From Falciphora oryzae (Eukaryota > Ascomycota > Sordariomycetes > Magnaporthales > Magnaporthaceae), in contig JNVV01000002.1 in NCBI GenBank assembly GCA_000733355.1, positions 201,278 to 265,277 on the forward strand: a DNA stretch of 64,000 bases, read 5' to 3'. Positions 33,319 to 43,776 of this stretch are shown here, piece by piece. Made by a program: the position numbers and the translations under genes. Below the pieces are notes generated by a model. It made no database searches and had not been told where the DNA came from. It was given only the letters and a program-made list of their open reading frames with translations. How positions within the stretch are numbered: position 1 is the stretch's first letter; each line of letters starts with the position of its first letter.

Positions 33319-35462
33319 TTACACACGGCAGAGCTGGCCATCCACCTCCTCCCAACCCTCGTTCCCGACGCAAGGGTGGCACCACAGAACGTCGTCTGGA
33401 TCGACAGACCGCTTGATGGACCGCAGCCGCGCGTAGTTGGCGCCCCAGAAGGCGTCCTGCCAGTTGGTCTCATATGGATTTGCCTAGGTGAGTACTGTTA
33501 GCCAACACGCCGCTTAGGAGGAAGTTTCACTCCTGAGCACGGGACACACCTCATTCATGTAAGCTCCCATGTCAGGCGCCAGCTCGCGCAGCGCCGCAAC
33601 ACGCTCGAGGAGCGTCGACACAGCCGCTGCCTTGGCCGACGAATTCAGCGGTGGGAAGGCCACGCCCGTGACTTTTTGTCGTGTTCATTCCCTCGTCAGC
33701 ATAAAAGCGTACACAATATCGGCCAAGAGGGTCGAAGGACTTACTAGGGTGGACATACGCCCTCCTCCAAGCCGGCAGCACAGCAGCCTCCCCTCCCCTC
33801 GGCCTCGCCTCCATGGCCCCCTTCCCGCCGACAAAGTTGAGCAGCGCGCCTTTACCCTTACCGCCAACAAACCTCCCCACCGCCCGCGCCGTCGCGTTGC
33901 GGTCCGCGGCAGTCAGCGCCTTCCCGTCCAGCAGCCAGCTGCCGAGGATGACGTCGCCGCCCGCCGGGTTCGTGTCGTAGTGCAGCTGGAACCACGACCA
34001 CCAGCTTGGGTGGTCCTCTGGACTCGTGATCGGCAAAAACAGGCCGGGCCATGTCGCGTTGATGTGCGCCGCTAGAGGCTCCCAGGCCTCGGACAGCGCC
34101 TCGGAGGTGCCGTACGGCATCGCGAGGACGCCCACCACGCCCGTGATGACCTGCCCCGCCGGCTGGTCGGGGCGCGGGTCCGGGAGCCGGTCCGCGAGTT
34201 GCAGGTAGCCCGCGGCGCCGACGGCGCTCAGGCGCGGCATCTCGCTGAGCACGTAGGCGACCAGGTCCGGGAAGGCGGCCGCCGCCGTCTCGGGCGATGG
34301 CGAGTCCGGCGGCGCCACGATGAAGATGCTCAGCGAGGGCATCCGCGGCGTCGGGTGCGACTTCATCGTGATGGATGTTAGGATTCCAAAGGTTGAGCCT
34401 CCGCCCTGGTGTTCATTGCGATACCCCGCCCGTCAGCCATTTCTGCTTTGATGATTAGAATGTCACTGGGGGCTTCATCCCTCGCACTACTCACCCCTCG
34501 CATCGCCCAGAACAGGTCCCGGTTGACGCACTCATTCAACGTCTTCATCTCCCCCGTGGGCGTGACGACCTCCATCTCGAGGACCTGGTCGACCCCGAGG
34601 CCGTGCTTGGGGCTCAGGAGGCCGTGGCCCGCGCCCGTGACCCAGCCGCCGATCCCGACGGTCATGCCGCCGCCGCCGACGATGGTCTCGTTGAACCCGT
34701 CGGTGAAGCTGTACGCCTCGAACATCTGGGTGCCGGCCTGCGCGGTGATGTAGTTGCCCTTGATCTCCACGTCTCCGCCGCAGCCTTTTGGCTTGAAGAC
34801 ACCTTCGCCGCGCTGGATCCCCTTCATGTGGTGCGTCCAGATAGACAGCGCGTTGGGCGCGACGGACCGCCCCACGAAGTCGTGGCCGGTGTTTTTGACG
34901 ATCAGTCTTACGTTGTGTTTCCTCGCTGGCATATACCTCAGTCAGCAAAACTGCACACTGCATACAGGCCTGAAAAAAAAACGAAGCACCAACCGAACTT
35001 GACCCCGAGCCGGACGTGCTCGGCGCTCGTCGCGTTGACGACGAAGACAGGGTATCCCTGACCGCTGCACGGATAAGCAGGGTCAGGAAGGCAGGTGTCG
35101 TTGTTCCAGTTGTCTCCCATGGTCGAGACGGGGTCCGCGGCGTGGAGCTCGCGGGTGCTCCACCCGGACTGCACGCGGGGGCAGGCGGCGGCGTCGTAGC
35201 TGGCCTGTCCGGGATGGCAGACAGCTCCCGGAGGAGTTGGGCGGATGAGCCGCCCGCCCGTCGACTCATTGAGCGCGCGCCACGCGGCCTCGGACGGCCA
35301 CGCTGCTGTCCCCGGGATGGCCTTGCACCTGGGTTTTGGGGTTGTTGTCCGGTCCTGCTGGTCGGAGGCGGCGGTGACTTGGAGAGCGCAGAGGAGGAGG
35401 AGGAAGATTGCGTGGAGGGTGCGGAAGGGGGAGGGGGCACGGGGCCCTCGGAGGGAAGACAT
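33319..35462 (-). CDS. Secreted FAD-linked oxidase, berberine-bridge-enzyme-like (PCMH-type)
   Basis: Five minus-strand exons, 34994-35462, 34495-34925, 33745-34405, 33550-33671 and 33319-33483, give 615 residues; every junction restores family sequence. A signal peptide (about 12-32, LHAIFLLLLCALQVTAA) precedes a Cys-containing N-terminus. The FAD-binding domain has VRLIVKNTGHDFVGRS, in which His171 aligns with the histidine covalently linked to FAD, then GGGMTVGIGGWVTGAGHG. The second cysteine used for bicovalent attachment in berberine bridge enzyme is absent, so single His linkage is predicted. RGGGGSTFGILTS spans the second intron. The C-terminal BBE domain ends NPYETNWQDAFWGANYARL and DPDDVLWCHPCVG. 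Several N-glycosylation sequons are present. Family members oxidise sugars, alcohols or specialised metabolites; the substrate is unknown. Confidence 0.93.
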
Positions 35463-36809
35463 GTTGACGGATATAGAAGAGGAAGTGGGTAAAGGGGCTT
35501 AGTCCTCGATGTGGTTGGTTCAAAGACACTTTCTTTAGCAACGTGCTGAGGTTGCAGGCGGTTGAGGGCTGCAGTAACAATCATGCACACCAAACACGAT
35601 GCGTACGAGAGGATATTTATCTTAGTCTCCCTTGCTGCATCCCTCCCCTGCTCAGCATGCGGCCCCGAACCCGACGGGTACGAATGAGGAGGCTGATGGG
35701 ATCATGCGAGGACGCAGTCGCCGTGTTGGGGTCTTATGTCGCGAGCCGCGTAGCACTAGCCGGGTTCACGGGTGGCCTTGCCGATCCAGGCTGGGCTGCT
35801 GTTGGTAATGACGCTCAGCCGCATTAGATACATGTCTCTATTGACGTAAGGCCCGGGCCTGGTTTCTCGTCTCTCCCTCTCGTAGGCGGTGGTCGGCTGG
35901 TAGGATTTGATGCCTGGGGCTTGGCGTTGCGATTTTCCTATTTGGGACTTATACCACGAGGTGACCCCTGATTGGGCGAGGTTAGCTTGCCCAGCCCCCA
36001 ACCCGATCGCATTCATCGTATCTGCACGCCCGCGTCGCCCAGCAGTGGAGAGGAAGAGACCACACATTGAGGGCCTTGCATCGGAGGGACCCGACTAGTC
36101 TTTGCCTCGTCAGCGGCAGCCCCTCTCGCTGTGGAGTGGCCGGATTCTCGCCTGGGTTTCTATCCACGCTAGTTCATGTGACGTCCTTGGGGGAATTGGA
36201 TTGTCCCGTGATGACTGGGAACTTTATTCCACTTTCACCGTCGTGGATATCGATAGGGACAGATTCTGACCTACAGGCAGGGAGAGCCGGGGGTGGCTGA
36301 ACCGCCACACAGCAATCGTCAGCCCCGGAAGTGGTACCCTCTTATTCCCCGCGGGAAATGCGTGGTTTTGCAGTTGAGCCATAAAAGCCTTGAAATGCCC
36401 CAGCCCAGTATCAACATTAGGGCTGCGGGTTGACCCAAAATCATTCCGAGGCGCACGCCTAGGCCACGTGCCCCCGGACCAGATACACCGTGGTGAAAAT
36501 TGGTCCAACTCGTCCACCAAGGCTTGCCATCATGGTTCAGCCATTCAGCCATGAGAGGCGGGCTGGTTCCAGGGTTCTGTGCAAGCCTCTAGGAGATACC
36601 CTTGCCAATAAAACCAGAAGATCAAGTGCGCAAAACATTATCAAATAAAAATGTCCTGTAACGGGAAAAGGCCCGGTCACTCGGTCCAAAATCCGGGAAC
36701 GAGATGCAAATGCAAGAGGGGACTCTTGCAACAACATAAAGACAAACCGCGTACTTCACCGCCGATAATTACTAAAAGAAGTCGACCAATATCTTCCCTA
36801 GCCACAAAG
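35463..36809. promoter_or_regulatory. Divergent promoter region between the FAD oxidase and the beta-helix protein
   Basis: About 1.35 kb between two divergent secreted-protein genes. No third gene is supported. Sharing of upstream regulatory sequence is possible from the arrangement only. Confidence 0.5.
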
Positions 36810-38678
36810 ATGATGGAGAGGCTGGTAAAGTGTCTGCTCCTGTTGGAGGCGCTTGGTGCCGTAGCATCACTCGCTAGGCCAGGTGCTTCGGTCAGGGGTA
36901 TTGCCCGTCGCGCCATGACGGAGTCGGTCATCCCTGGAGTCGCAGAAGAGATATGGGCCGACGAGAACGCAGAGTCGGTGCAGTGGAACAGTACCAAGTG
37001 CCGATTCCAGCCACAGCCGCTCCAGGTAAGCAATCACCACTTACCTCAAGCGGCGCCGCTGTTCATATGTCGATTAACATTATGCTGTCGCAATCTCAAA
37101 AGGCCATGTGGGCAGTCAAGGTCGACGAAAACACCCTCATGGACCAGAACAGCTTCGAGGTCGATCAGGACGACACGGTCGCTGTGTCTGTAACAAACGG
37201 CACACGCTGGACGAACACGAACCTGGCCGTGTTCAAGCTGGGGCGCAGCACCAACGTGTACAGTGCCGAGGCCTGGGGCTTCAACTCGGCCATTAACATT
37301 GTAAGTCAGGCCCTGAGCCCTGAGGTGGCGAGAGCCGTACAAGGCAAATGCTAAACAAGCCATCCAGGCCAACGGCACGCACGCCTCCCTAGAAAGCGTC
37401 AACATCACATCCCACAACGGCGCCATCGGGCTCTTTGCATACGGGCCCAAGACGCGCGTCCGCGCCCAGACCGGTCAGGTGGCCAGCACCGGCCCCGTCG
37501 GCCACGCCGTCGTCGCCGCGGCCGGGGCCCGGGTCGAGGCCAACGGGCTGACGATGGCGACGGGCGGTATGCGCAGCAGCGTCGGCGCCAGCTGGGGCGC
37601 GGGATCGAGCCTCGACATCAGGGAGTCGACCGCCAGCACCGCGGGCGTCGGGAGCCCCTGCCTCTATTCCAGCAGCGGGGGCGTGCTCGAGGCCCGGAAC
37701 CTGTCCTGCGAGGCGGAGCAGGCGCCGTTCCTGGTCGTGGACGCGTCGCGCGCGGGCAGGAGCAGGGACAGGGGCGTGAGGGCGCCGAGGGTGCTGCTGG
37801 ACAGCGTTGACGGGTCGGCGGGGCGGCTTGCGGCGGTGGTGATTTTCGACAACTCGACGAGGGCCGCGGTTGCCAACAAGACTGCCCCGATCGTAAGTGT
37901 CCCTACCAAAGCCACGGCCACGGCCATCGCCTGGGTCAACACAGCGGTGATGAGGCCGAACTCCACGGCGGTGGAGGTGGTGTCTGTCAAATCGACCAAC
38001 TCATCAACACAGACGAGGAAGCCGCAGCCCTCGGTCAAGGTCAAGAATGTCGCCCCGGCGCAGGACAAGCCCCGCTCTCCCATGAGGCTCACGATCAAGG
38101 ATTCGGAGATCAGGATGAGAGACACCACAGCCGCAGGCGTTTGGATCGCCGACACATGGGCGGACGTGCTCATCTTGCGGTCTAGCCTTGTCCTGGAGCA
38201 CAGCGATACCGACGATGTAGTCTCCGGGTCTCGTGTGCTCGTCCGGGCCGGCAGCGCCGTGCCGACGCGGGACATGGACAAATTCACAGAGGAGCCACAC
38301 AAGCAGCAGCAGCAGCAGCAGCAGCTTAATATCGGCAACCCCACCCGCGCCGTGGTAACAGTGGAGGAGTCAACACTCGAGGGCGACGTGATGGCGGCGG
38401 GCGACGGCAGCCGGGTCGACTGGCGCGTGACGAGGGGCTCGACCTGGGTCGGCACGGCGGGACAGAGCGGCAACGGGAGCCGGGTCGACGTCTACCTGTC
38501 GGCGACGTCGTCGTGGGCCATGACGGGCGACGCGCACGTGAGCCGGCTCCGGGCGGAAGGCGATGTGCCAAACATCGACAGCCGCGGGTTCATGCTGTAT
38601 TATAATGCTCGCATTTCGGGGATGGCGGGCACGTTTGATTTGCCCGGTGGTGGCAGGGCGGTGGCGGTTGAGATGTAA
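36810..38678 (+). CDS. Secreted repeat protein, probably a right-handed beta-helix (unknown function)
   Basis: Three exons, 36810-37025, 37103-37300 and 37368-38678, give about 574 residues. The first ATG begins a signal peptide (MMERLVKCLLLLEALGAVAS). The mature part consists of short alternating stretches such as ASLESVNITSHNG, ARVEANGLTMATGG, SSLDIRESTAS, GVLEARNLSCE, RLTIKDSEIRMRD and AVVTVEESTLEGD. This rung-like pattern is typical of pectin-lyase-fold beta-helices and of bacterial autotransporter passengers. There are many N-glycosylation sequons, a Q7 tract (38304-38324, CAG codons) and no GPI signal. A perfect donor GTAAGT at 37893 raises the possibility of a further intron over the low-complexity stretch 37893 to about 38060; I kept it as coding because the frame stays open. 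No pectinase active-site motif was recognised, so function is unknown. Confidence 0.75.
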
Positions 38679-39304
38679 GAGGGGTAGGCAGTGTGTTCTT
38701 CGTCAGATTCCCAATGTTCAACGGAAAGTCGAAATCAAAATCAGAAATAAGATCAGGCGGATGGGGATACCCTGTTCCTGCAGCATAAGAATTGCACGGT
38801 GTATGCACTGTCGATCCTCACGAGAAGCTCCCGCCCAAAGAATACCTTCGCCTGGACTCTATTCCCTTTCCCTCGACTTACGCGTCCGACGCACCAAACC
38901 AGGCACCGTCCAACGATGCTTTGCGCTAAGTGCCAAGATGCCGTCCACTGAGCATGCTGCCCGCGTTTTGACACCATTATGATGGAAAGCCTGCTTGGTC
39001 CATATATATGGCGTCATACATCAATCACTGTATCACATCAAGTCGGTGCGGCCAGCGACCCGAGCGAAGCGCATGTGCTCTGGGCCCGTCTTGGGATCGG
39101 ATTGCCGTTGGGGAGGATCGTGGGATGATTTCTGGCATGTATTTAAGGGGTGGTGCTTCCCTCCATCGTGTTCAAGCTCCTTCCGGACGGTTCAACGACA
39201 CGCCAAGCATCACGAAGCTATTGAGGAGCTCCCAAGAAGCCCACAAACACAAGTGCTCAGCCTCACCCACCTCTGTTTAGAACTCCCAGACAGCTGCCAA
39301 AATC
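38679..39304. other. Intergenic region upstream of glutamate decarboxylase
   Basis: About 630 bases between tandem plus-strand genes. No gene is recognised; it must hold the promoter of the glutamate decarboxylase gene. Confidence 0.5.
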
Positions 39305-41561
39305 ATGTCTTTGGCACGCCACGTAAGCGCATTTCTCACCTAGCAGCTTTCCACACTCTCCCTTTCTGCCCGCCCCCCTTCCACAACCTATCCCTAGCAA
39401 TTTACTGAGAGAGAGGGGTAACCGCAGGTCAACCCAGATGAGATCATCAGCCGCCTCCACCGCGCGTCGCTCTCGGAGCAGGACGGCGACGACGACCCGC
39501 GGAGCCAGGCGTCGGTCAGTCACCTGACGCCCTACACCTCGCGCTACGCCAGCCAGGTCAGCCTGCCCAAGTTCAAGATTCCCAAGCATGGCGCTGAGGG
39601 CGACACGGTCTACGCCATGATCCGGGACGAGCTTGACCTCGACGGCAAGCCCAACCTGAATCTTGCGAGGTATGCGCCTGGATACATATGCACTCGCTCA
39701 CTGTACCTATGTAACTAAATTGGATGTATCAGCTTCGTCGGCACATACATCGAGGAGACGGCTGAGAAGCTCATGGTCGAAAACATGACCAAGAACCTCG
39801 CCGACTCGGACGAGTACCCTGCCATGATCGCCATCCACCAGCGCTGCGTCAGCATCCTGGCCCATCTCTGGGGTGTTCAAGACGGAGAAAAGGCGGTGGG
39901 TCCCAAAGCTTCTTCTTGGCTAAAACAAAGTTCCGGACTAACAGCAAACGAAAAAAAAAAAAAAAAGATCGGCAGCGCCACCACCGGCTCGTCCGAGGCC
40001 ATCCAGCTCGGCGGCCTGGCCATGAAGCGGCGGTGGCAGGAGCGGCGCAGGGCCGAGGGCAAAGACGCGAGCCGGCCCAACATCCTCATGGGCGCCAACG
40101 CCCAGGTCGCGCTCGAGAAGTTCGCCCGCTACTTTGACGTCGAGGCCCGCATCCTGCCCGTCTCGGCCAAGAGCCACTACCGCCTGGACCCGGAGCTGGT
40201 GCGGGACAACATCGACGAGAACACCATCGGCGTGTTTGTGATCCTGGGCAGCACCTACACGGGCCACTACGAGCCCGTCGAGGAGGTCTCCAAGGTCCTG
40301 GACCGCTACCAGGCCGAGACGGGGATCGACATCCCGATCCATGTTGACGGTGCCAGCGGGGCTTTCATTGCCCCTTTCACGCACGCTGGAGCTGGCGGTC
40401 CCAAGTGGTCAGCTACTTTTGCCCTTTGTCTGGCTGGATACTGCTAATAGGGATATTACAGGGACTTTCATCTTCCCCGGGTCAAGTCGATTAATGCCTC
40501 TGGTGAGCAGCCCCTATTCCTATACAGAATCCTTCAATAATGCTAACCCCGTAATAGGTCACAAGTACGGACTGGTGACTGCCGGTGTGGGCTGGATCGT
40601 GTGGCGCGACGAATCGTACCTCCCCAAGCACCTCATCTTCGAGCTCCATTACCTCGGAGGAACCGAGCAATCCTTCACCCTGAACTTCTCGCGCCCCGGA
40701 GCCCAAATTATCACGCAGTACTACAACCTCATCCACCTCGGCTTCGACGGCTACCGCAACATTATGGAGGGCTGCCTGGCCAACGCGCGCCTGCTCTCCA
40801 AGAGCCTCGAGGCCACGGGCTGGTACACGTGCCTGTCGGACATCCATCGCCCTGCGGAGGCCTCGAAGTCCCTGCTGTCTCCTTCCTCGTCTAAGGGCGC
40901 CGACCTCTATGCCGAGGAAGCCCCCAAGTCGCCAGCCTCGGTCGGAGGCGAGCCCCTGCCATACGACGAGGGCACGACGACGCACACCATCGAGAGCCTG
41001 GCGCAGAGCGTCAAGACCATCATCACCAAGCCGCCCGTCGGCAAGCGGAACGGCGGCAGCAGCAGCGGCAAAGACAAGGCCAAAAGCAACAGCCACAACA
41101 ACGGAACTGTGGACGGCGGTGGCGAGACGTCGGCCGACTACGTGGCGGGCCTCCCCGTGGTGTCGTTCCGGCTCTCGGACGAGTTCAAGCGCGAGTTCCC
41201 GCACGTGCGGCAGGAGACGGTCTCGCTGCTGCTGCGGGCGCGGCAGTGGATCGTCCCCAACTACGCGCTGCCGCCCAACGAGGATAAGACGGAGATCCTG
41301 CGCGTCGTGGTGCGCGAGAGCATGTCGCTCGACCTGCTGGACCGGCTCGTGTCGGACATTTGCGAGGTCACGCAGAGCCTGATCGACGACGACGAGGTCG
41401 ACCTGGAGATCCTGAAGAGGGGGCGGCACCACCAGGATCGTCAGGGGAAGAAGATGACGCCCGAGGAGCGGGAGAAGGCGAAGCGGGAGAGGCGGGACAA
41501 GAAGAAGGCCGGGGGCGCGGCGCATAGGATGGCGGATGGGATTCATAGGTCTGTTTGCTGA
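39305..41561 (+). CDS. Glutamate decarboxylase (PLP-dependent)
   Basis: Six exons, 39305-39322 (18 nt), 39428-39669, 39733-39895, 39968-40407, 40462-40502 (41 nt) and 40558-41561, give 635 residues. Signatures: SATTGSSEAIQLGGLAMKRRW, HVDGASGAFIAPF, and NASGHKYG with Lys304 as the PLP Schiff-base lysine, then YLGGTEQSFTLNFSRP. By family it converts L-glutamate to GABA and CO2 in the cytosol, the first step of the GABA shunt, linked to stress tolerance and conidiation in fungi. Oddities: a Ser/Gly/Lys-rich insert of about 100 residues (about 402-500) not present in compact GADs; a Lys/Arg-rich C-terminal tail; and an intron-3 acceptor preceded by 16 A's instead of pyrimidines. The donor at 40408 (GTCAGC) is weak, but it alone restores KWDFHLPRV. 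Confidence 0.95.
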
Positions 41562-41692
41562 GTGAGCAGGCAAGGTTCAAAACGTCTATGGATGAAGGAA
41601 GACAGGGTGACGACGATGGAACGGATATCTTATCAGGATTGGGAACAGCTAGCATAGCGATTCGAGATTGACTAGGTACCAACTCATAAAAA

Positions 41693-42931
41693 TCAGTTCC
41701 TCTGCTGCTGCCTGTTCTGCGCCCTGTTCCTCCCCTGCGCACCCGCCCTCGCAGCGCCGCCGCCCGTCCTCTGCGCAGCACCACCAGCACCACCAGCACC
41801 GGCACCGGCGTTACCCCGACCGGCCGCCGCGCCGCCGCCAGCAAACGGGTTCTCGTTGCCGACGACGCCCTGCAGCACCGACTGGGCGCTGACCCCCTGC
41901 ACGACGCCGTCGCCGCCCTGCATGATGGTCTCGAAGTTGTTGGCGACGAGCTGGATGCCGCTGACGAAGCCCTGGCCGTCGAACGCGCAGTGCCCGCCGT
42001 CGGGCGTCGCGTCCACCGTCTGCAACGCGTTGATCTGGTCGGCGCCCAGCCCGGCGTCGGCGGCGATCTTCTCGTAGGCCGTGATGCTCTGCGGGATGGT
42101 GCGCTTCAGGCTGGCGAGCTCGTTCTGGGAGCTCTGGAAGTGGATCTTTGTGGACGCCGCGACGGCGGCGGCGTCGACAAAGTCGACCTGCGGAGGCAGC
42201 GCGCCGCAGTTGAGGAGCACGCCGGTCCCCTTGAAGTTCGTCATGTGCGCGGGCACGAAGAAGCCGGACATGACGAGCGAGCCGCCCGACACGCCGGTGA
42301 AGAAGACGTTGGACTGGTTGAAGGCGGCGACCTGGGGCAGGACCTTTTGGACGAGATCGTTGACCGCCTGCGCGTCCGCCACGCCGTCGGGCCGCTGGTC
42401 GCCCAGGGGCGGGCCGGTGCGGATGCCCCAGAGCAGGTTCTCGGAGGGCGCCAGGACGGCGACGCCCATCAGGTTGCCCTGCACGGCCTGGTTGGGGAAG
42501 TCGAAGAAGGACTGGCCGCCGTCGCCGTGGAGGAGCACGTTGAGCCCCATGGTGCCCGCGGTGTCGGGGGCCTGGGACCCGCCGGTCACGCCCGAGGCGG
42601 TGGTGAACTGGTCGGCGGGGCCGCTTATTTTGAAGCGGATATCGGCGCCGCTGGGGAGGGAAGAGGGAGCATGTTAGCCAACGGACGACGGTGGTGGTGG
42701 TTATGGGGGAGGACGCCGGGGAACCTACTTGATGGTGGCCGTCATGTCCAGGATCGTGGACCCGTCAGTCGCGGTCGAGACGCCCTGCTTGACGGCGGCC
42801 GCCCTCTGCTGCGGCGTCTGGCGGGCGGCGCCGCCGCCTTGTCTTTGCCTCCTCTGCGCCTCGGCGCCGCCGCTGAGGATGCCGAGGAGCAGGAGCAGGA
42901 GGAAGGAAGAGAAGGAACGGACGGTCGACAT
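41693..42931 (-). CDS. Secreted alpha/beta-hydrolase-like protein with low-complexity tail
   Basis: Two minus-strand exons, 42729-42931 and 41693-42650, join through an Asn codon to 386 residues. A signal peptide (about 1-25, FLLLLLLGILSGGAEA) is followed by an Arg/Gln-rich stretch and then GADIRFKISGPADQFTT. The core shows LNVLLHGDGG (oxyanion-type loop), then NVFFTGVSGGSLVMSG, a GxSxG nucleophile elbow, and DGGHCAFDG with a candidate catalytic His. This is the arrangement of small fungal secreted alpha/beta hydrolases, often mislabelled as cyclin-like F-box proteins. The last 70 residues are Gly/Ala/Arg/Gln-rich. Substrate unknown. Its stop lies only 131 bases from the glutamate decarboxylase stop (convergent). 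Confidence 0.82.
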
Positions 42932-43776
42932 TTTGAAACTGTGATTAAAAAGGGTGGGATAAAAAGAAAGCAACCAGGCCTTTTGGATGTGAAGCGAAGT
43001 GAAGCTATTCCCAAAACAAGACCTCCAAAAACTAGCCCAGCGAGAATCCAGTTCCGCTTGGTAAACCAAAAACTCAAAAAAAGAAGAGAAGGAGAGGGAG
43101 AAAAGAAATAAGAAAGATTTTGGGTTGGTTAAGCTTGAAGGTCGATGAACACTGTTCATCGATGGATACCACACAAAACAAAAACAGGGGAAGGAAGACG
43201 GGGGTGAAGGGCCAGGGGAGCGGGCCCAGACACCCCCCTGGAAGAGCGACTTTTGCCATCAGATCCCGAATTCCAAAACCTCCAGGAGCAAAATGCCGCT
43301 GTAAGCACCATGCCGCAAAAGTCCACCAAACCTCGATCCAGTTTGGAGCCTTGTCCAGCGCGCGGATGCGGAGCGGAGTCCTCGTCGCGTCTGAGATATC
43401 GGACAATGGGGCCGGCCAGGTTTGGGGTCCAGGCTCGCGTGTTTCATCGGATTTCTTGCCAAGCTGCCTGTCACTTCAGGGCTTGTTATTCGCCAAGATG
43501 TTCTGTGATGTTCGGCTCCACATTCCCGTTCTGGTTGACGGCTGAGGGTCTTGCAAGCTCGATGGGGCCTGGGACGCTAACCGATAACAGAAGTCCTGTC
43601 CGACCCCCCAGTCGGAGGCAATCAACATCAACCATCTCAAGGTCGCGAGTCCGGTGAATGCGACTGGACGCCTTTTCAACAGCCTTCAAACGTCGCTGTG
43701 TCTCTTGGCAGTTTCTACCTACATTCTCCCTATATCCAAAATAATCCCCCCGAGTATAATATCAAATACAAAAAAT
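42932..43776. other. Intergenic region between tandem minus-strand genes
   Basis: About 845 bases; no gene recognised. It contains the 3' UTR of the CoA ligase gene and the promoter of the alpha/beta-hydrolase gene, including a purine-rich plus-strand stretch near 43075-43110. Confidence 0.5.

Noticed and set aside
30623..38678. Classical secondary-metabolite cluster
   Set aside because: No PKS, NRPS, terpene synthase, DMATS or cluster-type transcription factor or transporter is present in the window.
41990..43111. 373-codon plus-strand frame over the alpha/beta-hydrolase gene
   Set aside because: Antisense shadow of a gene with signal peptide and GxSxG motif on the minus strand.
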